Shown piece after piece: positions 26,013 to 35,390 of a stretch of DNA of 64,000 nucleotides. Location: the NCBI GenBank assembly GCA_965248685.1, contig CBDFKC010000004.1, positions 62,001-126,000 of the forward strand, given 5' to 3'. The notes beneath the pieces were generated by a model. That model saw only the letters and a program-made list of their open reading frames with translations, was not told the origin of the DNA and made no database searches. The stretch is from VYFG01 sp965248685. Lineage in GTDB: Bacteria; Pseudomonadota; Gammaproteobacteria; Arenicellales; Poriferihabitantaceae. Every line of letters starts with the position of its first letter. The stretch's first letter is position 1. Both the position numbers and the translations under genes were made by a program.

Positions 26013-27184
26013 GCCTGATTGGCGCAGTAGTGGAGCAGGGAGTCGAGGCGGCATTCACCAAACATGAATTGGATGACCGTCAGGACGCGGCAAGAAGAGT
26101 GCTGGAAAACAGGGGCATCGATGTCATGATAGTGACCAGCCCGGAAAATATTTTTTATCTGACTGGCCAACAGACCCCGGGCTACTATACCTATCAGGCA
26201 TTGTTATTGCCGGTGGCGGGAGAACCAGCTTTTATTATTCGCCAACTTGAATTAAATAATCTGGTGGCAAACAGTTATGTCACGAATATTGTTCCCTATC
26301 TGGATGATGCGGATCCGGTTGACACTACCATTGACCTGATAACTCGCCTGGGTTGGAACAACAAAAGGATTGCCATTGATCAACGGGGTTGGTTTCTTCC
26401 CATCGCGATATATCGAGCCTTGTTAGAGAAACTGGGAGACATCGGTGATGCCGCCGGTACAATCGAGACCTTGCGTGCGGTGAAGTCTGCTAACGAAATA
26501 ACCAAGATAGTCCAGGCGGCGACCTATGTAGACGCAGGGATGTTGGCAGGGATGCAAGCTATTCACGCCGGTGCTTCGGAAAATGACGCTGTATCCGAAA
26601 TGATGGGGGCGGCTATTAAGGCTGGTAGTGAATACGTTGGGATGGAACCACTAATGTCCAGTGGGCCACGCAGTGGGGTTCCCCACGGCACCTGGAAACG
26701 TCGGATTATTCAACCAGGCGACCCAGTGTTTCTTGAGATGGCAGCGTCGCATGATCGTTATCACGCCGTTTTGATGCGCAGCGCCTGGATAGGAAATCCA
26801 CCAGATGCGGCACGCCGGATGATGGACTGTTGTCTGCAAGCGCTCCAGGCTGCTCTTGATTGCTTGAAACCTGGAGTCACCTGCAGTGATGTGCATAACG
26901 CATGTCAGCGGGTGATTGATCAACACGGCTATTCTGGAAACTTTAAAAAGCGAACCGGGTATAGCGTGGGAATTTCTTTTGCTCCCGACTGGGGTGAGGG
27001 CAACGTTTTGAGTTTGTATACCGGCGTTGATGTGATTATTCAACCCGGTATGGTCTTTCATATTCCACCGGCGCTACGAATTTATGGGGAATTCACCGTG
27101 GGTGTTAGTGAAGTGGCGGTGGTGACAGAAAATGGTTGTCGCACGCTTTCCGCTATTGACCAGGACCTCGTCGTAAAAAATTGA
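26009..27184 (+). CDS. M24-family hydrolase lacking the metal ligands, ectoine-hydrolase/creatinase-like
   Basis: This is a 391-residue pita-bread-fold protein. Instead of the Asp-Asp pair of Xaa-Pro aminopeptidases it has VFLEMAASHDRYHAVLMRSA. The segment RTGYSVGISFAPDWGEG recalls ectoine hydrolases (DoeA/EutD), which like creatinase work without bound metal. Hydrolysis of a cyclic amidine or amide ring is therefore a better guess than peptidase activity. It overlaps the M20 gene by four bases and is followed by a second M24 gene. Assignment as ectoine hydrolase is tentative because other ectoine catabolic genes are not clearly adjacent. Confidence 0.75.
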   Translation: MSLIGAVVEQGVEAAFTKHELDDRQDAARRVLENRGIDVMIVTSPENIFYLTGQQTPGYYTYQALLLPVAGEPAFIIRQLELNNLVANSYVTNIVPYLDDADPVDTTIDLITRLGWNNKRIAIDQRGWFLPIAIYRALLEKLGDIGDAAGTIETLRAVKSANEITKIVQAATYVDAGMLAGMQAIHAGASENDAVSEMMGAAIKAGSEYVGMEPLMSSGPRSGVPHGTWKRRIIQPGDPVFLEMAASHDRYHAVLMRSAWIGNPPDAARRMMDCCLQALQAALDCLKPGVTCSDVHNACQRVIDQHGYSGNFKKRTGYSVGISFAPDWGEGNVLSLYTGVDVIIQPGMVFHIPPALRIYGEFTVGVSEVAVVTENGCRTLSAIDQDLVVKN

Positions 27185-27271
27185 TGAATCTTAGATCAAG
27201 GGACTTTCGTGGCTACAGTTTGGGTTTTCTGTATCAAGCAAATATTCATGCCTTGTCAAAAAATTTATAAA

Positions 27272-28486
27272 ATGGTTGCAAGTATCGGCGGTTCAACCGC
27301 ACAACACGAACTTTCGCATTGTAAGTCGGCCCGGAGTCAAGCGGTTCCGATCCGTCAAGATGAATACGGCGAGAGATTAAATAAGCTCCGGCAATTGATG
27401 GGGCTTGCAGGGATCGACGCACTCTATCTTGATGCGACTACCAGCCTGCGTTATTTTACTGGTATGCAATGTCATGCCAGTGAACGACTGCATGGTGCAA
27501 TTGTTTCAGAAAGCGGCGAACTGGTTTACGTCTGTCCTGCATTCGAACAGGAGAAGACCCGGGACAGTATGGTGGTTGAAGGAGATTTTGTGTTGTGGGA
27601 GGAACATGAAAATCCCACTGAGGCAGTGGCGCAGTATGTTTTGCGTAGTTGTAACAAAATCGATTGCAGGCTGGCCATTGACCACCAGACGCCTTTCTTT
27701 ACGGCAAGTGGTCTACTCCATGCATCCTCAAGATTAAGTGTGGTAAGCGGTGAGGAATTAATCGCGGGTTGCCGCAGGATCAAGTCGCCCAGTGAATTAA
27801 CCCTGTTATCCCAGGCTAAGGCAATAACTTTACAGGTACAGCAACAAGCTGCGCGAATACTGCATCAGGGTATTGATACCAGGGAGGTTCAGCAATTTCT
27901 TGACGAGGCGCATATCGCGTCGGGTATGGATGGCCGGTCAACCTTTAAAATCGTATTGTTTGGCGAGCCAACCGCATATCCCCATGGCGTGTCTTATCCG
28001 CAAACTCTGAAGGGCGGAGATATGGTATTAATCGATACCGGTGCCACACTGCATGGTTATAACTCAGATATCACCCGGAGCTATGTTTTCGGTGAACCAA
28101 ACAGCCGCCAACAGGAAATATGGAAGTTAGAAAAAGCAGCCCAGAGTGCGGCCTTTGACGCAGCCCAGGTCGGTGTTCCCTGTTCAGCACCGGATCAGGC
28201 TGCACGTGATGTGATCGAGGCGGCGGGGTATGGCCCGGGCTATCAGACTCCCGGGCTGCCCCACCGAACCGGCCATGGAGTCGGACTAGACGTGCACGAA
28301 CATCCCTATATCGTTAAAGGCAATGAACTGCCGCTTGCTCCGGGAATGTGCTTTTCCATTGAACCAATGATTTGTTGTTATGGAGAATTCGGCGTGCGGC
28401 TGGAAGATCACGCTTATATTTCGGATGACGGACCGCAATGGTTTACCGAACCAAGTAGCACTATGGAGAATCCATTTAATTTATGA
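27272..28486 (+). CDS. M24-family Xaa-Pro aminopeptidase-like metallopeptidase
   Basis: This is a protein of about 404 residues with a creatinase N-terminal domain and a pita-bread C-terminal domain. All metal ligands are present: LIDTGATLHGYNSDITRS (two Asp), HRTGHGVGLDVHEH (His), SIEPMI (Glu) and VRLEDHA (Glu). It should cleave an N-terminal residue before proline, or a similar imide bond, with two Mn or Co ions. The frame is open from GTG 27209; ATG 27272 fits better. It contrasts with the preceding homologue, which lacks the ligands. Confidence 0.8.
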   Translation: MVASIGGSTAQHELSHCKSARSQAVPIRQDEYGERLNKLRQLMGLAGIDALYLDATTSLRYFTGMQCHASERLHGAIVSESGELVYVCPAFEQEKTRDSMVVEGDFVLWEEHENPTEAVAQYVLRSCNKIDCRLAIDHQTPFFTASGLLHASSRLSVVSGEELIAGCRRIKSPSELTLLSQAKAITLQVQQQAARILHQGIDTREVQQFLDEAHIASGMDGRSTFKIVLFGEPTAYPHGVSYPQTLKGGDMVLIDTGATLHGYNSDITRSYVFGEPNSRQQEIWKLEKAAQSAAFDAAQVGVPCSAPDQAARDVIEAAGYGPGYQTPGLPHRTGHGVGLDVHEHPYIVKGNELPLAPGMCFSIEPMICCYGEFGVRLEDHAYISDDGPQWFTEPSSTMENPFNL

Positions 28487-28490
28487 CGAC

Positions 28491-28874
28491 TTATCGACGA
28501 ATCTGATACCAGATGATGACATCGCCAAACCGAACACGGCCCTGGGTGATTATAAATTTTACTTCCGATTGATTATTGGTTCGCTGAAAGTTTTGTGTGG
28601 TAAATGCTTCCCAATATCCTCGGGTATGGCTTTTGTCAAAGGAGGTTTGCATAATTTCCCGATCGTCCAGAAAAACAGTCAGATCGCAGTCTAAAAAAGG
28701 GCGGACTTTGAACGCCAGTATTGGACGCCTTGCAGTACCCTGGTTCTGGTTGAAATCGCTGGGAAACTTGAAGGTAAGTACCTTCGACTTTGGGTCGGAA
28801 TCGTTTAATTGGGTGCTTAATGTGAAGTTGCTATCCGTTAGTACTTGATAGTCGGCAATAGTGGTAGAGGCCAT
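28491..28874 (-). CDS. Hypothetical beta-rich protein of 127 residues
   Basis: I do not recognise a family. The protein has alternating strand-like segments (KVLTFKFPSDF, PILAFKVRPFL, DLTVFLDDREIM, VKFIITQGRVRFGDVIIWYQI), no signal peptide and no cysteine-based motif. It looks like a single beta-sandwich domain. It is convergent with the M24 gene (four bases between stops) and upstream of the molybdopterin enzyme end. A purine-rich GGAG precedes the start, which supports translation. Confidence 0.5.
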   Translation of the reverse strand: MASTTIADYQVLTDSNFTLSTQLNDSDPKSKVLTFKFPSDFNQNQGTARRPILAFKVRPFLDCDLTVFLDDREIMQTSFDKSHTRGYWEAFTTQNFQRTNNQSEVKFIITQGRVRFGDVIIWYQIRR

Positions 28875-29083
28875 AACATTTACTCCTTTAAAATTAGTGA
28901 TTTTTAATCACGACTTGCCTTCCTTTTATCTTCGGACCGATTACCTGTTCGCGATTGTCATCGACAACCTACTCGAGTCCGTTGATTCGATACAGGCATT
29001 CCAGATATAAACTTAGCATTTCTGAAAAGTAATTTCTGTGACGACGATCACAATAAACTGAGTTGGTATTTCTTTATCTACAA

Positions 29084-31132
29084 TTACACATCACAAACTT
29101 CGATATCAACAAAGGTTTCGTTATAGCAGGCACCGTCCATAATATCGGTTTTGATATCCGCATCAATCAAGGCGTTAACGGTTTGTCCCGTATCGCTGGT
29201 TTTTAACCAGGTTCCCTTGGGGCTATAGAGAACGCCTTCTCTCACTGCGTCGGTGACTTTTGCCCGCAGTGTTACCGCACCGAGTTGGTTTGAAAGCTTT
29301 ATGGCGGAACCTTCCGCTACCCCGGCTCGCTTGGCATCAGCTGGGTTGATCTCGACCTGCTCGATACCGTCGCTGGCTGCATGGCTGCCAAACGTTGCGT
29401 TGGTTCGTTTCGACGAAGATGGACTGATAATTGTAAATGGTTTGTCTTTGTCAACTGTTTGATAGCGTGGAACCCCGAATCCGTATTGATCTTCTAGCTG
29501 CTGACAGAATAATTCTATTTTGCCCGAGGGTGTATTTGGCTGCACGGTTTGGCACATAACCGTCTCTTCGCCATTGCCAGCGTTAATCATTATCGCGCGG
29601 TCCAGGGGTAGTTCATTGATACGGCCCTGTGGCAATCGAGTGTCGGTGGCATCAACCGCTGCCTCCATTAGCGCTTGATCATCGTCATTAAACATAGGGT
29701 CGTCCATACCAAAATGTGTTGCAAGTTGTCGAAAAATCTCAGTGTTTGGCAGTGAATTTCCGACCCGGGGTATGATGGGTTGGGCCCGTTGTAAATAGCT
29801 GTGACCGTAGGACCCATAGATATCGTGGTATTCAAAATGAGAACAGGCGGGCAGGATAACGTCGCAATAACGCATACTATCTGTCATCACCACATCAATT
29901 CCTGTAACAAATAGTTCTGGTCGACTCAGGGCCCGCATCATCCTGTTTTGATCCGGATGGGTCGCCACCGGATTGTGGTTATAGATAAATATTGAACGCA
30001 GTGGAGGATCGATATCGTCGGTTAACAAGTGGCGTCCGATATCGACAATATTTAAGGTCCGGGTTCCCTGGGGAACAAGGTCAGGACGTTGTAGTTTCTC
30101 CGTTGTATAGGGGAATGCGAAACCTGGTTTAGCAAAAACGCCGGCGCCCCGTCGTCCAAACTGTCCGAGTAGCGCGTTGAGCGACATGATTGCACGAAGG
30201 CCGGAACCACCAGACTTGCCTCGCTCAATTCCGTTCCCTACTGAGGTCGCAATCGTCTCGGCGTTAACATAAAGCTCAGTCAGTCTTTGTATCTGATCCA
30301 GAGAAGTACCGCAGATAGTGGCCGCATCGGCCAGGCTATATTGCCGTGCAGCGTTGAGAAACTGGGGCGTCCCCTGGACCCAGCGATCAATGAACTTCAG
30401 ATTGATTGTGGCGCGACGTTCAAATTCTGCAGCCAGGGCGAGGGCCAGCACGACATCGGTGCCGGGGGCGATCTGGATATACAAATGGGCTTGCTCCGCG
30501 ATCCTGGTACGCTTGGGATCAACCACCACCAGGGTTGCTCCCTTTTCCCGCGCACTTTTTATTACCCTGGCGAAATGTAAATTGGATACCGTTACATTGT
30601 TGCCCCAAACCGCGATCAAATCGGCGTCTTCCGCCTGTTCGGGAGGCATGCCTGGGGCGTCGCCGAATAAGCTGGTGTAGGCTCTGCCTCGTACCGCACC
30701 GCATAGAGGTCCGCGATCCAGCTGCGACGCGCCGAGTTGGTTGAAAAAACGTCGATCCATTGAGCCGCCACCTAATTGTCCATGGGGACCTGCATAATTA
30801 AACGGCAATACGGTCTGAGGTCCGTATCGCGCAATAGCGTCCTGGGTTTTTTGTGTGATCAACCCCAGTGCATCGTCCCAACTAATTTTTTCGAAACGGT
30901 CCTCACCACGATTTCCGATTCGCCGGAGGGGCTCGCGTAATCGCTGGTCACCATGAACGAAGTCAGGATAATATTTTGCAACCTTGTCGCAAATCGCTCC
31001 ATCGGTATATGGGTTGGACTTTGACCCACGGATTTTCACAATCTTGTCGGCTTCCACCGTGACGTCTAGAGAGCAAGTGTCTGGGCAATCTAATGGACAC
31101 ACTGAGTGTTTAACCGTTTGGTGTTGTCTCAT
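29084..31132 (-). CDS. Molybdopterin-dependent oxidoreductase with N-terminal 4Fe-4S cluster
   Basis: This is a 682-residue protein of the DMSO-reductase superfamily. Cys12, Cys16, Cys20 and Cys48 (CPLDCPDTC then AICDK) bind one 4Fe-4S cluster. LDRGPLCGAVRG, AVWGNNVTVSNLHFARV, VVDPKRTRIAEQAH and the C-terminal VEINPADAKRAGV-type aspartate-decarboxylase-like fold bind the bis-MGD cofactor. Such enzymes act as formate dehydrogenase-like, BisC-like or thiosulfate/polysulfide-type reductases. No Tat signal is seen, so it is probably cytoplasmic. No electron-transfer subunit is adjacent. The GNAT gene lies just upstream on the same strand. Confidence 0.85.
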   Translation of the reverse strand: MRQHQTVKHSVCPLDCPDTCSLDVTVEADKIVKIRGSKSNPYTDGAICDKVAKYYPDFVHGDQRLREPLRRIGNRGEDRFEKISWDDALGLITQKTQDAIARYGPQTVLPFNYAGPHGQLGGGSMDRRFFNQLGASQLDRGPLCGAVRGRAYTSLFGDAPGMPPEQAEDADLIAVWGNNVTVSNLHFARVIKSAREKGATLVVVDPKRTRIAEQAHLYIQIAPGTDVVLALALAAEFERRATINLKFIDRWVQGTPQFLNAARQYSLADAATICGTSLDQIQRLTELYVNAETIATSVGNGIERGKSGGSGLRAIMSLNALLGQFGRRGAGVFAKPGFAFPYTTEKLQRPDLVPQGTRTLNIVDIGRHLLTDDIDPPLRSIFIYNHNPVATHPDQNRMMRALSRPELFVTGIDVVMTDSMRYCDVILPACSHFEYHDIYGSYGHSYLQRAQPIIPRVGNSLPNTEIFRQLATHFGMDDPMFNDDDQALMEAAVDATDTRLPQGRINELPLDRAIMINAGNGEETVMCQTVQPNTPSGKIELFCQQLEDQYGFGVPRYQTVDKDKPFTIISPSSSKRTNATFGSHAASDGIEQVEINPADAKRAGVAEGSAIKLSNQLGAVTLRAKVTDAVREGVLYSPKGTWLKTSDTGQTVNALIDADIKTDIMDGACYNETFVDIEVCDV

Positions 31133-31178
31133 GGCTTTTGATCGTAGTAAAAATACCAGTTGGTGTGCCGATCTCTGT

Positions 31179-31925
31179 CTAACCCCGTTGGCTGGGAGAT
31201 CGATTTTGCATATGGGTTGTTAGAGAGGTTTTTGCTGAACCATCGGTACTAAAATTCGAATCGGCCAGCCAGTCTTCCAGAATTTTCTTAACCTCCGGCC
31301 ACTCGTCGTCCAGAATTGAATACCAGGCGGTATCCCGATTTTTTCCTTTGAATATCATATGGTTATGGAAAATCCCTTCAAAGCGAAATCCGAGACGACG
31401 GGCAGCGTTTCGGGAGCTTTTGTTTAGCGAATTGCATCGCCATTGCATGCGGCGATAACCGAGGTCTTGCATTGCGTGATTGATCATTAAATATAATGCT
31501 TCGGTGGCAGCAAGGGTTCGTTGTAAGGCAGGTGCAAACCAGATGTGACCAATTTCAATGACACCATTTTGCGGATGAATATCCAGAAAACTGGCCTGCC
31601 CACATATTTGGTTAGTATCAACTTTTCTGAGAGCATAGAAAATTGTGTCGAAACTGGCCGACTGATTTTTTATCGTGGCGAAGTAATCTTGCTCGGTAGG
31701 CCACGGACCGTATGCCAGGTAATCCCAAATTTTCAGGGCTTGCTCGTTTTCATGGGAGCATGCGTATAACGCTTTGGCATGTTTTCTAGCATCCTGGGGT
31801 TCCAGAATAATGTGTTGTCCAGCTAGTAGGGAGCGCGCTGGTACTATTGAAGGGGGTGGGTTATCAACCACAGCTCCCGACAGTGGGCGCGGGTAGGATT
31901 GTTCGAGTTGATCGGGGATAGTCAT
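31179..31925 (-). CDS. GNAT-family N-acetyltransferase, RimJ/RimL-like
   Basis: This is a 248-residue protein. Residues 30-215 match GNAT_3 acetyltransferases (ILEPQDARKHAKALY, the IGHIWFAPALQRTLAATEA acetyl-CoA loop, RRMQWRCNSLNKSSRNAARR and LGFRFEGIFHNH). They acetylate amino groups of proteins, amino acids or antibiotics using acetyl-CoA. The usual RxxGxG/A loop is in the AATEA context. It is upstream of and close to the molybdopterin enzyme gene (46 bases), so they may be cotranscribed. Confidence 0.8.
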   Translation of the reverse strand: MTIPDQLEQSYPRPLSGAVVDNPPPSIVPARSLLAGQHIILEPQDARKHAKALYACSHENEQALKIWDYLAYGPWPTEQDYFATIKNQSASFDTIFYALRKVDTNQICGQASFLDIHPQNGVIEIGHIWFAPALQRTLAATEALYLMINHAMQDLGYRRMQWRCNSLNKSSRNAARRLGFRFEGIFHNHMIFKGKNRDTAWYSILDDEWPEVKKILEDWLADSNFSTDGSAKTSLTTHMQNRSPSQRG

Positions 31926-32252
31926 TTTTCAATCGGTTATTGCTAATATTTATCCTGCCGAATGGAATTGTGGCGGCCAAGCGATTCTTCCGTATTTGAA
32001 CGGAAAGTATAGTTTGATATTGGATGGCCAAAAATAGCCAATTATCGATAATTTTAAATAACCAATTTGGGTGAGCGTTTACTTTTGCCCGCTGTTTGAT
32101 TGGATCTGAGATTGATCGATCTGACGCGTTGATGAATATGACAGGTTAGTTTTGCTTCGTTATATCCCGCAAATCATCGAATATCTTGGTAGCAGTAATC
32201 TCTACTGCAATTTAGGCTCCGAAGTTTAACGATTATTAAAAATCGTTCCGAC
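31926..32252. other. Intergenic region, nothing recognised
   Basis: These 327 bases lie upstream of the acetyltransferase gene and after the secreted-protein gene, both on the minus strand. It should hold the acetyltransferase promoter. No gene or repeat is visible. Confidence 0.6.
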
Positions 32253-33128
32253 CTAGAACGAGAAATTTGTTGGTATCCAGAATTCGCCAAACCGGGTCAT
32301 CGTGACTTCCGCGGGAATTCGCTCTCCGTCCATAAGACCGTCTATTTTAATAATCGCTATTTCTCCGTCGGTTGAGCCGCTGATGATTTTGACATCGGTC
32401 GGTGTAACGGATTGCATGAATTTTAATTCTTCCTGAGCTTCTTCCGCGGTTCCGGCACCCAGCTGGTCTGCCATCTCTGGGGGTACGATACGTTTTAGAT
32501 TTTCAACCTCTCCAGAGTGAATTGCTTTCACCCATTGCAGATAAGCCTGTCCCGGAATACCACCATCGGTCGGAAGTAATTCTCCGATTGGCGCATCAGG
32601 GTCGGAAATGCTAGCGCTAAAGGAGAAGTCGTATTGGAAGCTATCGTCAAATACTTGTTGGAACTCCGGTTGCCAAATGCGACCTGATATTCGATTGGAC
32701 CCCACTCCCTCAAGCTTATGCTGGGGATATTCACCGCCAGTTAGATTTCCACCTGAATCCGCCGTCAATTTAATAGATTGGCTGTAGATCTGAACTTCTG
32801 GCTGCTCCGTGAACTCTTTGGTTTCGGTGACACCTATTCGGATCCAAGCCGCATCCCAAATATGATCTCCAATTTCTCGCGGAGTGAGGGCGCGTTCGAC
32901 AAACAGGATGGTCCATGCCGGGTCGGCGGAGTCGTAGAAGCCCTCTTTTTCTGCCCAAACGTAAACGTAGGGTAACTCGACGGTGTTTCCATTGGAGATA
33001 AGAGTGCCTTTCACCGTAAAATCCTCGGCAGCAATAGCCGCAGTAGATATTATCCAAAAAGCAAGGAGTGTTACCAGAATTGATATTTCTGGTGAATTGC
33101 GGTGGATTAACTGGCGACATTTTTGCAT
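32253..33128 (-). CDS. Secreted protein of unknown function
   Basis: This is a 291-residue protein with a signal peptide (ISILVTLLAFWIISTAAIA, cleavage after IAA near residue 34). The first half is strand-rich (FTVKGTLISNGNTVELPYVYVWAE), and residues 190-291 (QWVKAIHSGEVENLKRIV, QLGAGTAEEAQEELKFMQS, VKIISGSTDGEIAIIKIDG) look like a SnoaL/DUF4878-type cone with a helix and a curved sheet. No catalytic motif is evident. An AAGGA ribosome site precedes the start. Secretion to the periplasm or outer surface is likely. It stands alone, divergent from the PLD gene. Confidence 0.6.
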   Translation of the reverse strand: MQKCRQLIHRNSPEISILVTLLAFWIISTAAIAAEDFTVKGTLISNGNTVELPYVYVWAEKEGFYDSADPAWTILFVERALTPREIGDHIWDAAWIRIGVTETKEFTEQPEVQIYSQSIKLTADSGGNLTGGEYPQHKLEGVGSNRISGRIWQPEFQQVFDDSFQYDFSFSASISDPDAPIGELLPTDGGIPGQAYLQWVKAIHSGEVENLKRIVPPEMADQLGAGTAEEAQEELKFMQSVTPTDVKIISGSTDGEIAIIKIDGLMDGERIPAEVTMTRFGEFWIPTNFSF

Positions 33129-33351
33129 GACAAAATCCTTTGGTATCTATGCTGATAAAGTATAGACCAAACCTCCAGTCACGCAAGTTTGGTTTTAATG
33201 ACAAATCGTTAATTGATGAATCAGGTTGTGCAATATAGTGTAATACGATAAAAAGGATTTGTTTTGGTGCTTTCAGCAGTCGTCAAGGTAGATCAAATGG
33301 TATTCTTTATTGCCATATTCCTGGTTAGTTGCCGCTGCATCCAGATTCACT

Positions 33352-33885
33352 ATGCACAAACTCCTTCTTAATCGTGATATCTATCTCGAGGTCATTCAGC
33401 AAAGAATACCGAACGCGCAAAAATATGTCTGGATAGTAACTGCGGATATTAAGGACATGTACGTAGAACGCTTCCGAAATTACGTTCCTTTCCTCGAGCA
33501 GCTTGCCGATTTAGTTTCCCACGGCGTTGCCGTCCGGTTGATACACGCGAAAGAGCCAGGCCCCCGCTTTCGCGAAGATTTTGATCGCTACGATGATCTG
33601 ATAAAAAACGAGTTATTCGAGCGAATTCTTTGCCCCAGGGTTCATACCAAAGCCATTGTCATCGATGGCAAGGAAGCTTTCGTAGGCTCAGCAAATCTCA
33701 CTGGCGCCGGACTCGGGAGTAAGCATGAAGACAAAAGAAACTTCGAGGCGGGATTCTTATTCGATGATAAACAGTCCCTGACCGAATTAATCGCCTGGGT
33801 CGATCAGCTTTACCTGGGCGACTACTGCCTTTCCTGCCGCCGCCGCGAATACTGCCCCGACCCCATCATCGACAACATCCAATAG
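33352..33885 (+). CDS. Phospholipase-D-family protein with one HKD motif
   Basis: This is a 177-residue protein from ATG 33352 (the frame is open 14 codons further upstream). The single HKD motif HTKAIVIDG is followed by AFVGSANLTGAG. Short PLD proteins with one motif act as dimers (Nuc-type nucleases) or pair with a partner. The C-terminus carries a cysteine cluster, CLSCRRREYCPDP, which could bind a metal ion. No signal peptide is apparent. The substrate (DNA, phospholipid or protein) cannot be decided. Confidence 0.7.
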   Translation: MHKLLLNRDIYLEVIQQRIPNAQKYVWIVTADIKDMYVERFRNYVPFLEQLADLVSHGVAVRLIHAKEPGPRFREDFDRYDDLIKNELFERILCPRVHTKAIVIDGKEAFVGSANLTGAGLGSKHEDKRNFEAGFLFDDKQSLTELIAWVDQLYLGDYCLSCRRREYCPDPIIDNIQ

Positions 33886-33956
33886 ATCTTTTCGATCTTG
33901 GGAATTGGATGGCATAGAATTGGGGCTTATTTTATTTCTGTTAGGTCCAATTTGGG

Positions 33957-35369
33957 ATGGGATTACTTGCAGTTGGCATTCAGTTGAACTCTGATCTGGC
34001 TAAGCCGATGTATCTTCAGATTTGTGATCAGATTCGGCAGCGTATTGTGGATGGTCAAATCATTGAAGGGGCGCGGCTGCCCGCTTCGCGGAATTATGCG
34101 GCGGATATCGGCGTATCGAGAACCACCATTGTTTCTGCTTATGAGCAGTTGGCTGCGGAGGGTTATATAGAAGGTCGAGGGGGATCTGGTTTTTATGTTC
34201 GTCCCATTACAGATATCAAAGTTTCTGAAAAGCCCAGGAAAATTGCCTCGACTAACGCCCCACCGATAATTCGGGAAGAAAAACCAAGAAGTCCCCAGCC
34301 GAGTGTTTCAGATATGCGATTATTTCCCTATCAGAAATGGGCTCAGTGCATTGCCAGGGCAGCGAGGGCGTCTCCCGAAGCGCTGATATTTAATCCAGAT
34401 AACTTTGGAGACTATCGGTTGAGGCAAGCGATCGCAGAGTACCTGGGGGAGTGGCGTGGTGTAGTGGCCGACCCCGCACAAATTATTATGACCGCTGGCT
34501 CCGGGGATGCGCTCGAACTCTGTGTTAGGACCCTGATTAAATCAGGGGAGCGCGTTGGCCTGGAAAACCCGGGATACTTTCCCCTCAGAAATTTTGTCAC
34601 CAGCCAGGGCATGGAACCGTATTGGCTGGAGATTGAGAACGGGGAAGCAGCGTTACCAACATCCCGCAGAGGAACAGCCCCCAGGATGGTGGTTTTGACT
34701 CCTTCACATCAATTTCCTTTAGGTGGCACTATGTCTCCGCGTCGACGTGCTGAATTTATTAATTGGGCGGCAAAAAGCGAATCATGGATAATTGAGGATG
34801 ACTATGACAGTGAATTCCGCTACGCCGGACGACCCATTCCTGCTATGGCGAGCTTCGATCCATCGGCCAGAACTCTGTACCTCGGTACTTTTTCCAAAGT
34901 ATTTTCCATTGGGTTACGGTTGGGATATATCGTAGCCCCAATAAGCCTGGTGGAGCGATTCGCCGAGACCCTTTCCGCGTTTGGGGTCAAAGCGTCGATT
35001 TCTTCCCAACGGGCGCTGGCTATGTTTATCGAAGACGGCGAATTTTATCGGCATATTCGAAGGGTCCGTCGCATTTACGGGCAGCGTAGAAAACACCTAA
35101 TCGATTTGCTGCAATCTGATTTTTCCGATGTGTTGCAATTTGATGACCACCAGGCAGGTATGCATTTGGTGGTCAGGTTTTCTCAAGATATTGACGATCA
35201 ACGAATAGCCGAACAAGTAAATCAGCAAGGTGGTGTGACTAGAGCATTGTCCTCATATTATTCGAGCTTGCCCAAGCAGCGAGGATTGATACTGGGATTT
35301 TGTGCCTTTACCGAACAGGAAATCCAACGGAATCTTCAGTTAGTCGGACGAGAAATTGCGCGTTGCTAG
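33957..35369 (+). CDS. MocR/PdxR-type regulator (GntR HTH fused to aminotransferase domain)
   Basis: This is a 470-residue protein. Residues 10-80 are a GntR winged helix (PMYLQICDQIRQRIVDG, ARLPASRNYAADIGVSRTT). Residues 110-465 are a class I aminotransferase fold with the PLP lysine in YLGTFSKVFS and the DDYDSEFRY segment. MocR regulators sense PLP or an amino compound and control vitamin B6, GABA, ectoine or taurine genes. The target here may be the neighbouring DapA-like and ornithine-cyclodeaminase-like genes; this is inference from position. Confidence 0.85.
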   Translation: MGLLAVGIQLNSDLAKPMYLQICDQIRQRIVDGQIIEGARLPASRNYAADIGVSRTTIVSAYEQLAAEGYIEGRGGSGFYVRPITDIKVSEKPRKIASTNAPPIIREEKPRSPQPSVSDMRLFPYQKWAQCIARAARASPEALIFNPDNFGDYRLRQAIAEYLGEWRGVVADPAQIIMTAGSGDALELCVRTLIKSGERVGLENPGYFPLRNFVTSQGMEPYWLEIENGEAALPTSRRGTAPRMVVLTPSHQFPLGGTMSPRRRAEFINWAAKSESWIIEDDYDSEFRYAGRPIPAMASFDPSARTLYLGTFSKVFSIGLRLGYIVAPISLVERFAETLSAFGVKASISSQRALAMFIEDGEFYRHIRRVRRIYGQRRKHLIDLLQSDFSDVLQFDDHQAGMHLVVRFSQDIDDQRIAEQVNQQGGVTRALSSYYSSLPKQRGLILGFCAFTEQEIQRNLQLVGREIARC

Positions 35370-35390
35370 AGCTAGATGAAAATCACCAAA

